64,000 nucleotides of DNA from Chloropicon primus (Eukaryota > Chlorophyta > Chloropicophyceae > Chloropicales > Chloropicaceae): contig CP060762.1 in the NCBI GenBank assembly GCA_023205875.1, positions 186,001 to 250,000 of the forward strand. Direction: 5' to 3'. Each line of letters opens with the position of its first letter. The first letter of the stretch is position 1. The notes under the pieces are model-generated. The model was not told where the DNA came from. It ran no database searches and saw nothing but the letters and a program-made list of their open reading frames with translations. The position numbers and the translations under genes are program-made. Below are positions 57,037-64,000 of this stretch, in pieces.

Positions 57037-57086
57037 GGCGCTGACGGTTTGAGAGGAGAGAGAGAGAGAGGCGAGGCGAGGAGAGA

Positions 57087-58069
57087 ATGATGTGGGCACT
57101 GAGAGCGGTGGCGAGTCAGCTGACGCGTGCGCAAAGCACCGGCGTGGCGGCGACGTATTTGAGGAACGTGAGGACACTCGGTGGTGGAATGAACCCCTTT
57201 TTGAGGAGGAATTATAGTGACGAGGCTAAGGACGCGAGTGCATCGGAGGCGTCCAAGGAGGCGTTCTTGAAGAAGTGGGCGGAGGTTGCGCCCTCGACGC
57301 TCGACCCACCAAGCTTTGCATCCGAATTCGCGGCAAAGAGCGAGAAACCTGCGGACGGGGCTCCAGTACCTAGCAAGCTCACCTTCAACTTTTACCTTCC
57401 TCACGAGAAGCCATACAGGTGAGTGGAGAGTCCTCCTCCTCCTCGAATGCATGCGGAGGAGATTCATGTGCATGCATTCGCTCGAACAGAATTGCAATTC
57501 GGGATGTCCCAAACTCCTCCTCCTCCTCCTCCTCCCGTGGGCGGCGATGCAAGAAGTGCATTGTTGGCGAAAAGTTCTTCGCACCCCCCCAGTGGTCAAA
57601 GGTCTCAAACGTGTTTTTCTGACTCCTTTCCTTCCTCTCTCTCTCCCCGTGTGCGTGTATGTGTGTACGTTCTCCTCCTCCTCCTCCTCGCCCCAGTGCC
57701 GCCGAGGTCGACATGGTCCTCGTTCCAGCTGTGACGGGAGACTTTGGTGTGATGCCCGGGCACGTCCCCACGGCAGCGCAGCTCAGGCCAGGTGTTCTGA
57801 CTGTGCAGGAGGACGAGGGAACAAGCAAGAAGTTCTTTGTATCCAGCGGATTCGCTTTCGTTCACGCTGACAGCACCGCCGACGTCTGCGCCGTCGAGGC
57901 CTTCCCTGTCGAGGACTTGGATGCCGCGACCGTCGAGGCGGGACTCGCGGACTACACTGCCAAGCTGGCCAGCGCCACCTCTGGCGGGGACGATTACGAG
58001 GCCGCTGCTGCTCAGATTGGCGTAGAGGTCTACTCTGCTATGAACGCGGCGATCACGGACAGCAAGTAA
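57087..58069 (+). CDS. ATP5F1D: Mitochondrial F1Fo ATP synthase subunit delta
   Basis: Two exons: 57087-57418 and 57697-58069 (GTGAGT donor, CCCCAG acceptor), 234 residues. The N-terminal 50 residues ([15 protein letters not shown]...RRNYS) look like a mitochondrial presequence. The beta-sandwich domain (homologous to bacterial epsilon) shows [48 protein letters not shown] and [13 protein letters not shown]. The subunit is part of the central rotor stalk. The first exon includes an extra alpha-helical stretch before the conserved domain. The intron is 278 bp and rich in CTC runs. Confidence 0.93.
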
Positions 58070-58197
58070 AAACAATACGATATATTAAATCATCCAAAAT
58101 ACATTCTTATGTATGTATCCTTTTTGCCCATCGCGGTGTTGCTGGGGCACTTTCCCTCCGCGCGCAGAGAGAAAAACTTTACTTAACGTCGGCCAAC

Positions 58198-59814
58198 CTA
58201 ACTGAGGTGGAGGATCATCTTGTCCGGCGACTCCAAGTATGACTTCCACACCTTGCAGAAGGAAGCGAGGGTGGCGCCGTCCACGACTCTGTGGTCAGCG
58301 CTCCAGCTCAAGGGCATGATCGGTGTCTTCTTCAACACGTCGCCGTCGCCCTCGAATCGGGGCAGGTTCTGGGCCCTCCCCAGGGCCACGATGGCCACCT
58401 CTGGCACGTGGACGACAGGAGAGGCGTACGTCCCGGCGATGGTGCCGATGTTGGACACCGTGATCGTGCCCCCGCTGATGTCCTCGGGGGACAAGTGATT
58501 CGACTGGGCGAGGACTTGCAGCCTGAAGAGCTCCAGGGCGATGTCCATGACGCTCTTCTTCGCAACGTTTTTCACGTTGGGTACCACGAGACCAAAAGGG
58601 GTGTTCATGGCGCACCCGATGTTGTGTTGGGCGTGCTGCACGATGGCCTTGGCCCCCTCGTCCACGCTGCTGTTCATCACGGGGAAGTCTTCCAGGGCCA
58701 GGGACAGAGCCTTGAGCAAGAAGGGCATCATCGTGAGCTTCGCCTGAGAGTAATCTACCGCGACGGGGTGGGAGTGCCCGTCCTGCCTCTTGCTCAGAGA
58801 GGTGTCATTGGCCAGCTTCCTTTCGAACTCGGGCTTGCAGACCTTCCTGAGCTGCATCAGGTTTTCCACGTTCAGCTCCTCGTGGAAGCCGAAGTGCGGG
58901 ACGTCCAGAGTCTTCTGCATCGAGTAGAACATGGCCCTCGTGTACCCCTTGAGAGGCACGATGACATCCTCCGCAGCGGCTTCCGTCGCCGGCGCCGCCT
59001 TCGCTCCCTGGGCAGGTTTGGACATGCCCACAGGCTCCGCACCAGCCTTGCCGTGCGCCACCACGTCCTCTTTCAGTATCCTTCCCTTGGGCCCAGTCCC
59101 TTGGACCTGGGCCAGGTCTATGTTGTGTTCCCTGGCCACCCTTCTCACGGCGGGGGACGCCAGCACCGGGCCGGACCTGCCGGCAGCCGGGGAGGCCGCC
59201 GCCTCCGCTGGCTTGGCCGACGTCGACTCCGGCTCCGCCGCCGACGCTTCCGCCTCGATCGCTCCGCTGCCGCCTCCGGACGCCTCCTCCTCGTGCTCCT
59301 CTCCGTCGGACTCCACTTCGATCTCCACCAGGGTGGCGCCGACCTCCGCGATGTCGCCGGGCTCGAAGCAGATGGACTTGATGACCCCCGAGTGCCTGCT
59401 CGTGATCTCTATGTTCGCCTTGTCCGACTGCACCTCGCAGATCGGCTCGAATTGCTCCACCGTGTCGCCCACCGCAACGAACCACTTGATGATCTCGCAC
59501 TCGGCTATGCCCTCCCCCGTCTGCGCCAGCGGGAAGGGGATCACCCTCTTGCTTCCAGCGGAGGACAACGCCCTCCCGGGCAGTCGGGAGAACCCAACGC
59601 CTCCGTTGCTGATTCCTGAGTCGTTACAGCCTCTCGCCCGATCCAGGGAGCCGACCCTTCCGCGCGTCACGGTCCACAACAACCTTCCTTGCTGGTGCCC
59701 GGACACTCCACCGCCCCCGGCTTCCAACACCAAGGCTTGCTTGCTTTCCTGGACGAGCGTCCACCGCCTCGCGCACACCCTCGCGATTCCACCGACGTTT
59801 CTCAAGCTCCTCAT
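58198..59814 (-). CDS. DBT: Branched-chain alpha-keto acid dehydrogenase E2 (dihydrolipoyl transacylase)
   Basis: A 538-residue single-exon protein. A mitochondrial presequence (about 1-85) is followed by a lipoyl domain (about 92-165: VIPFPLAQTGEGIAECEIIK, ICEVQSDKANIEITS, where Lys of SDKAN carries lipoate). An acidic Ala/Glu linker, a peripheral-subunit-binding domain (LASPAVRRVAREHNIDLAQV, GTGPKGRILKEDV) and the catalytic domain come next. The catalytic end is LSWSADHRVVDGATLASFC. FEPICEVQSDKA and MFYSMQKTLDVPHFG favour the branched-chain complex over pyruvate or 2-oxoglutarate E2. It acts in Val, Leu and Ile breakdown. The first ATG in frame is 59814. Confidence 0.93.
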   Translation of the reverse strand: MRSLRNVGGIARVCARRWTLVQESKQALVLEAGGGGVSGHQQGRLLWTVTRGRVGSLDRARGCNDSGISNGGVGFSRLPGRALSSAGSKRVIPFPLAQTGEGIAECEIIKWFVAVGDTVEQFEPICEVQSDKANIEITSRHSGVIKSICFEPGDIAEVGATLVEIEVESDGEEHEEEASGGGSGAIEAEASAAEPESTSAKPAEAAASPAAGRSGPVLASPAVRRVAREHNIDLAQVQGTGPKGRILKEDVVAHGKAGAEPVGMSKPAQGAKAAPATEAAAEDVIVPLKGYTRAMFYSMQKTLDVPHFGFHEELNVENLMQLRKVCKPEFERKLANDTSLSKRQDGHSHPVAVDYSQAKLTMMPFLLKALSLALEDFPVMNSSVDEGAKAIVQHAQHNIGCAMNTPFGLVVPNVKNVAKKSVMDIALELFRLQVLAQSNHLSPEDISGGTITVSNIGTIAGTYASPVVHVPEVAIVALGRAQNLPRFEGDGDVLKKTPIMPLSWSADHRVVDGATLASFCKVWKSYLESPDKMILHLS

Positions 59815-59948
59815 TCTCGCCGCCGCTCTGGTCACTCCACGACGCCCTCTCTCTATCCCTCTCCTCTCCCTCTCACCCGCCTGGCCTCGAACCTCCCTGC
59901 TGCTTCAAACCCAATGGAATGGAATGGAATGGTCCGCAACAACCAATG

Positions 59949-59982
59949 CCTCAAACACGGCAAGCGACCCGTCGATTGAAAG
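59949..59982 (-). promoter_or_regulatory. CTTTCGA-like element, minus strand
   Basis: On the minus strand CTTTCAATCGACGGGTCGC, then TTGCCGTGTTTGAGG; 135-170 bp before the E2 start codon. Confidence 0.4.
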
Positions 59983-60137
59983 ATCTCGAGACAAGATTTA
60001 ACTTGACGCGACTCTCTTCCCCTTCCCGTTCGGTTCCCGTTCCCACCTTGGCCCGTATTGCGTCTACCTCTTCGTCTAGCGGACCTTCCTCTGCAAACCA
60101 ATTTCCTCTCTCTCCCGTCAAAGGATTCGAACCCCGG

Positions 60138-60171
60138 CACCAAATGTTTCAACCAAGAGCTCTTTCGAAAG
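60138..60171 (-). promoter_or_regulatory. CTTTCGA upstream element, minus strand
   Basis: On the minus strand CTTTCGAAAGAGCTC, then TTGGTTGAAACATTTGGTG; about 325 bp before the E2 start codon. Confidence 0.5.
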
Positions 60172-60514
60172 ATCTTGACAAAAGCTTTCTTTCTATTCAA
60201 ACCCTTACCACTTCCTGCGCACCTTTAGTGACTCAAACCACCGTCGAAAGTCACTCACTCCCCTTCGCACAGAACCGCGAGCCGTCGACTGGTGCTGACG
60301 ACGCAAACACCGTGGCACCTTTTTGAAATGTACGAGTATTACTCTTACATTTGAAATGCAAAGGAGGGAGGAGGAGAGAGGATCAGATTGGATAAGGGGA
60401 CGGCTTCTTCGGGAAACCAATAAGGTGAAAGGGTAAGTTTTGTGACGAGGTGTGCGACTGTAGGGGAAGGGAAAGGGTTGTGGAGAGGTTTAGAAAATAT
60501 TGTGAGGTTGTGAT

Positions 60515-60549
60515 CTTTCGAATGACCCCTTGGTTGAAAGATTTGGTGG
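60515..60549 (+). promoter_or_regulatory. CTTTCGA upstream element
   Basis: CTTTCGAATGACCCC, then TTGGTTGAAAGATTTGGTGG; about 490 bp before the next plus-strand start codon, a distance that a 5' UTR intron would explain. Confidence 0.5.
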
Positions 60550-60832
60550 TCTGGTGTGGATGGGAGGACTGAAACGGGAAGCGTTGCCTTTGTCTTGATG
60601 TTTGCAGGTTTGCCTCAAGGTAAGTCAGGGGCGAGGCATGGGGCGAGGGCGAGGTCAGGAGGAAAGGCGCGCGTCGCGGTTAGAAGATTTGCCTCTTCAC
60701 CTTTCGTTTGGACTCTCTCCTGGCCGCTCTTCGCCTTTCGTTCGGTCTCTCACTCTGTTGCGAGGATCGGAGGGCTCATCCTTGTTTGGAGAGCCCGTCA
60801 CTCTCTCCTTGAGGCTGGTGCTCTCGCGAGGA

Positions 60833-60874
<42 letters not shown>

Positions 60875-61036
60875 TGCACTTGGTGCCGGGCCCTCTCGGG
60901 CAAAACCTTTCTTATTGACACGCCGGCTCTTTCCATCTCGTCGTCGTCATCTTGTCGTCGTCATCGTCGCAGTGAGCTCTCCACCCGGTATTCTTTCTTG
61001 TGTGCTTTTGCGTGTTTTTTTTTTCAAGATCAGGCC

Positions 61037-61921
61037 ATGGCCGCGAGCCTTCGTCCCACGGGGACGCTTCGTCGCGGCGTGAGAGGAGGCGCCGCCAGAG
61101 CGGTGAGCGGGAGGTGCCTGGGGAGATCGCAGGCAAGCGAAGCGGCGAGGAGGTTGGAGAGATCGCGGGTCTCGCGCAGCGGTGCGAACAAGTTCCAGCA
61201 ATCGGCTCGGGAAAGGAGCTTGGCCGCGAGAGCGAGCTCCAAGTACGTCTTCGACCCAGACAACTCGAGCATCCTCGTGGCGGGCGGCGGCGGAGTCGGA
61301 ATCATGGTCACCCGCATGCTGAAGGATATGGGCGCCTGGGTTTGGATGCTCCAGAGGACGGACGAGCGGAGGGCAGACATCGAGAAGATGATGGCCATCG
61401 TGATCAACGGCGACGCCAGGAACGACGACGACGTTTCTAGGGTCTTCGAGGAGATCGACGACCTGGACGCGGTGGTGTCCACGATAGGAGGCTCGCCAGC
61501 GGACCCCTCGAGCGACAGCGTGGGGAACATCAACCTGATAGAAGCGGCCGCGGCGAAGGGAGTCAAGCGGTTTGTCCTCGTGACCTCGATCGGCACGGGG
61601 AGCTCCAGGGACGCCCCGCCCTCCCAGGTCTACGACGTGCTCAAGCCATGCCTCGTGGAGAAGGAGAAGGCGGAGGAGAGGCTCAAGGAGCTCAGCGAGA
61701 AGATGGAGTTCATCATCATCAGGCCTGGAGGGCTCAAATCGGAGCCCAAAACTGGAAACGGCGTGCTGACGAAGGACACCACCGTCTGCGGCCCCATCCA
61801 CAGGGAAGACGTCGCGAGCTTGGTGTGCAAGTGCCTCTTTTCTCCGGATTCCGCCAACCAAGTCTACTCTGCGGTAGACAAGGAGCAGACCCAGGCAGAG
61901 TTCGAGACCGTGGACTTGTAG
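61037..61921 (+). CDS. NAD(P)-binding Rossmann protein, probably plastid
   Basis: A 294-residue atypical short-chain dehydrogenase-like protein. The first 65 residues are rich in Arg, Ala and Ser and fit a transit peptide. The nucleotide-binding site is SILVAGGGGVGIMVTRML. Later blocks are VINGDARNDDDVSRVFE, DAVVSTIGG, INLIEAAAAKGVKRFVLVTS and FIIIRPGGLKSEP, typical of the NAD(P)H-binding PF13460-like group found in chloroplasts. The glycine motif GGGGVG differs from the usual GAxGxxG. Catalytic Tyr-x-x-x-Lys is not evident, so it may bind nucleotide without classic reductase activity. A TGTAA signal is at 61991-61995. Confidence 0.75.
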   Translation: MAASLRPTGTLRRGVRGGAARAVSGRCLGRSQASEAARRLERSRVSRSGANKFQQSARERSLAARASSKYVFDPDNSSILVAGGGGVGIMVTRMLKDMGAWVWMLQRTDERRADIEKMMAIVINGDARNDDDVSRVFEEIDDLDAVVSTIGGSPADPSSDSVGNINLIEAAAAKGVKRFVLVTSIGTGSSRDAPPSQVYDVLKPCLVEKEKAEERLKELSEKMEFIIIRPGGLKSEPKTGNGVLTKDTTVCGPIHREDVASLVCKCLFSPDSANQVYSAVDKEQTQAEFETVDL

Positions 61922-62003
61922 TAGTTGCGCGTGTACCGGGACCCCTCGAAGCAACGGCACCCGCGCGCGAGGGTAAAGAGACAAATAATTTGTAAATACA
62001 TTT

Positions 62004-62607
62004 TTACTCGGCCTCGGGCTGATCCTTGCTCTGGTCGTCCTCGCTGGCCTTCTCGGCGGCTTCCTCCCTCGCGGCGAGAGACTCTTCTTCCGCTTGGAGC
62101 ATGATGCCATAATACTCTGCATTCTCCTCCATGCATTCCTTCAAAAGCTTCGTCTGATTCAGGCAGTTCTCAACGAAATCCCCGCCTTCCTTGTCCCTGC
62201 AAGAGTCGACGCACTCCTCCCATGCCACGAACACGTCCTTGCACGCCCCTCCCTTCATGAACTTGCAGAAGCCACAAGTCTCCTCCTCCTCCTCCTCCTC
62301 CTCCTGAAAAAGAAAAGAATGAAATATGTCAGTGAGACGATTCCCGGCATCACGGATCCCCAACCCCTTTGGTCGCACGCCTCTCGAGCGATGCCAAACA
62401 CGTACGTACCTCTCCCTCTCCCTCTCCTCCTCCTTCCTTGTGCTCCACACTTTTTCCCGTCGTTGGAGTTGCTTCCCTCTCATCGCCAGCCTTCGTCGAG
62501 GTGGCGTCGGCATCGACATCGTCGTCGGTGCGAGGTGCTTCCCTCCCCGATGCCTCCCTCGCGTCGTCGTCCCCCTCCTTGGCCTTGCTCCTGGCCATCC
62601 CCTCCAT
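62004..62607 (-). CDS. GCK-domain cysteine-motif protein
   Basis: Two exons: 62410-62607 and 62004-62303 (GTACGT donor, TTTCAG acceptor), 165 residues. The first exon codes a charged, disordered region. The second begins with seven Glu codons (a GAG repeat) and then the GCK domain: TCGFCKFMKGGACKDVFVAW, EECVDSCRDKEGGDFVENCL, then LLKECMEENAEYY. The Cys pattern is CHCH-like, which suggests a disulfide-bonded helical hairpin; the GCK domain is found in plants and algae and its role is unknown. The C-terminal tail is acidic. The GAG repeat at the exon start could shift the exact acceptor by a few codons. Confidence 0.78.
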
Positions 62608-62783
62608 GGCGGCTCACCAGCAGATCTGATCAGATCGCAAAATGGAGGAAGAGGATGAGCGCAAGGGGCTTGAGGTGAGGGGATGATGATCATGCGTGGA
62701 GCAAGGACATTGTTCTCTGTCTGTCTGTCTCTGTGTCACTTGGTCTCTCTCTCCGTCTCATCGGACTTGCTGCAGTCTCCTTT

Positions 62784-62822
<39 letters not shown>

Positions 62823-62872
62823 TCCTCGCGAGAGCATCTAATCTGTGTTACAAGCCTGATCCGTTTTTCTCT

Positions 62873-63925
62873 CTAAAAGTAAGAGTTCCAACTTTTTTCA
62901 GTCGCTGCCTTCTCCTTTTCGGTCTCCTTTGAGCAAAGGAGCTGTATGTGAACGCTCGAGGCGAGGACGGGCATCTGTGAAGTGCGTTCTCTTTCCTTCC
63001 TTGCCTTCTTCTCAAACTTGATGGTCTCGTTCTGCTGGCACGCCAAGTACAGCACCCGCTGGAGAAGCTGGTTCGACCCGCAGCCAGCGAGGGAGAAGAT
63101 GTTTGGGTTCTGAAACGGGTACTCTGGCTGAAGGGGGTTCCCATTCGTGTCGTGCTTGTTGTTGTACCTCGCCGCCCTGTAATCGGTCCTGCTCGCTTGG
63201 GTTGGCAAAGATAACCGCCTCGCCTTGCTCCAAGCCTTCTTGGCTGAGAAAGACGTGTCCACCTGAGCCACGGACGCACTCCTCTCCCGGAATAATCCAG
63301 ACCCATCCACACTTTCCGGTCGCTTCCTTTCCTTCTTGCTCTTCTTGGGCTTCTTCCCCGTGGTCTCGAACTCCTGGAGCGTCTTGGCCTCCTTCATCAG
63401 GGCCCCGAAGTTGTAGACGCCAGTAGAGTGCCCGCTTCCGCCGGTGATGCCGTTGGCACCGTCCCCCCCGGGAGCATCGACCTTCTTCCTCTCCCGCGTC
63501 CTCTCTTTCCTCTCCTTCGAGGCCTGCCTGCCGTTCCTTTGAAGTAGCTTCGAGGCCGGGGCGCCACCGCGCGTCGCCGCCGCCGTCGTCGTCGTGGAAT
63601 TCAGGCCGTTCCCACCGATTCGCTTCTTCTTCGAGGCCTCTGCCCTGTTAGATCCGTGGCCCCTTGCCGAGGACGATGTCACACTCTTCTTCTCCAGCAG
63701 CATGGCTTCCCTCTTGTTGTGTTCCCCTTCCCACAAGTCCTGCTGGTATAGCTCCAGGCACTCAATAATCTTGGGCTCTGACCTCACCGCCTCCCGGTAC
63801 GCCACGTGCTCGACAATCCGCCGCATTAGCTTCTCCACATACGTCCTGTTCTCCTGTGCACTCTCACCCTTCCTCCCTAAGGACTTGAGACTCTTCGTGA
63901 GCCCCTTCCCTTCCCTCTTGCTCAT
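62873..63925 (-). CDS. Unknown basic, low-complexity protein
   Basis: A 350-residue single-exon protein that I do not recognise. A helical start (SLGRKGESAQENRTYVEKLM, RIVEHVAYREAVRSEPKIIE) is followed by a basic, Ser/Thr-rich, disordered middle with Lys-Lys-Lys nuclear-localisation-like clusters. A short conserved-looking block YNFGALMKEAKTLQEFETTG lies near residue 180. The end LACQQNETIKFEKKARKERE is helical and charged. A nuclear location is inferred only from the basic clusters. The ATG at 63925 is the first in frame. Only 75 bp of upstream sequence is inside the window. Confidence 0.6.
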   Translation of the reverse strand: MSKREGKGLTKSLKSLGRKGESAQENRTYVEKLMRRIVEHVAYREAVRSEPKIIECLELYQQDLWEGEHNKREAMLLEKKSVTSSSARGHGSNRAEASKKKRIGGNGLNSTTTTAAATRGGAPASKLLQRNGRQASKERKERTRERKKVDAPGGDGANGITGGSGHSTGVYNFGALMKEAKTLQEFETTGKKPKKSKKERKRPESVDGSGLFRERSASVAQVDTSFSAKKAWSKARRLSLPTQASRTDYRAARYNNKHDTNGNPLQPEYPFQNPNIFSLAGCGSNQLLQRVLYLACQQNETIKFEKKARKERERTSQMPVLASSVHIQLLCSKETEKEKAATEKSWNSYF

Positions 63926-64000
63926 CTTGGCCTTATCCTTTCCACAAAATCAATCCTATCAACCAACAGCAACCAACTAAGCGAACGTTCGTCGTCTAAA

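Larger units (their letters stand above)
55662..57086. other. Divergent spacer, P4H / ATP synthase delta
   Basis: A 1.4-kb stretch without a supportable gene. It has a minus-strand CTTTCGA element (55962), a CTC run near 56393-56415, two diverged direct repeats of CATGGCACGATC...CCCATCCCGCCGC (about 56478-56540 and 56868-56930), and GA runs just before 57087. Several open frames exist on both strands, but none has family features. Confidence 0.5.
59815..61036. other. Divergent spacer, E2 / Rossmann protein
   Basis: A 1.2-kb stretch. It holds two minus-strand CTTTCGA elements (59982, 60171), one plus-strand element (60515), an ACATTTGAAATGC block near 60347, and a CT microsatellite (60837-60862). 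A GTGAGC donor-like site near 60971 and a TTTCAAGATCAG acceptor-like site ending at 61033 may bound a 5' UTR intron. No gene is seen. Confidence 0.5.

Noticed and set aside
60110-60185. tRNA-like B box (GGTTCGAATCC on the minus strand, near 60124)
   Set aside because: The bases on either side do not pair to form a T stem, and no A box or cloverleaf is visible.
4980-62820. CT/GA microsatellites near many gene starts as a functional element
   Set aside because: They are common and variable in length and occur in introns as well as 5' flanks, so I treat them as simple repeats.

Overview
This is a nuclear genomic window from a eukaryote, most likely a small green alga (Chlorophyta, prasinophyte-like). 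Evidence for a eukaryote: 21 GT-AG introns can be placed in 13 genes, and there are mitochondrial import and assembly factors, chromatin enzymes and a peroxisomal enzyme. Evidence for the green lineage: a plant-type TOM9/TOM22, a plastid-type NFU with a degenerate second NifU domain, an EHD ATPase with its EH domain at the N terminus (plant order), and TGTAA polyadenylation-like signals just after several stop codons. CPW-type ankyrin repeats, strong use of AGG for arginine and many CT/GA microsatellites fit a compact picoalgal genome. The species cannot be fixed from the sequence alone. I saw no viral or retroelement genes, no CRISPR array, no rRNA and no convincing tRNA.

Layout. 1-5 kb: end of an ankyrin gene, a PDK1-type PH protein closely followed by tRNA adenosine deaminase, ribosomal protein uS12 and an eIF4B-like factor. 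5-13 kb: SCP-type phosphatase, KDM4-like demethylase, a free anticodon-binding-domain protein, a CIR_N splicing-type protein, an unknown helical protein and TXNDC9. 13-22 kb: a coiled-coil protein, a twin winged-helix protein, an LtrA-type membrane protein and the peroxisomal beta-oxidation multifunctional enzyme. 22-32 kb: MTFP1, calmodulin-lysine methyltransferase, a secreted cysteine-rich protein, a PhyH-like oxygenase, KXD1 and an Enhancer-of-Polycomb-like protein with duplicated C-terminal modules. 33-37 kb: EHD ATPase, an unknown three-exon gene and a 52-residue membrane microprotein. 37-46 kb: one 2,766-residue receptor-like protein (FN3-like, FG-GAP, IPT, about 11 cysteine-rich repeats, multi-span membrane region). 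46-49.5 kb: a secreted cellulolytic pair, an AA15-type LPMO and a GH45 endoglucanase, both with CBM1-like modules. 49.5-64 kb: GPR180/TMEM145-like receptor, SDHAF3, TOM9, GIY-YIG-NFU fusion, prolyl 4-hydroxylase, ATP synthase delta, branched-chain E2, a plastid Rossmann protein, a GCK-domain protein and an unknown basic protein.

Genes are packed tightly. Convergent neighbours are often separated by 14-130 bp, and most long gaps are upstream regions. The most interesting signal is non-coding: a bipartite element beginning CTTTCGA (often CTTTCGATTGATACC) followed about 15-20 bp later by a TTGAAGG...TTGG half. It recurs about 20 times, almost only in 5' flanks, usually 60-230 bp before a start codon and in the gene's orientation. 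Some copies sit at the end of longer dispersed repeats (15.4, 25.2 and 34.9 kb), and a separate 225-bp divergent-promoter spacer is present twice with two differences. These look like an undescribed promoter element family.

Functionally the window mixes housekeeping genes. Mitochondrial functions are prominent (TOM9, SDHAF3, ATP synthase delta, BCKDH E2, MTFP1), with peroxisomal fatty acid oxidation, 2-oxoglutarate oxygenases (KDM4, P4H, PhyH-like), chromatin regulation, and a secreted polysaccharide-degrading pair next to a large possible surface receptor.
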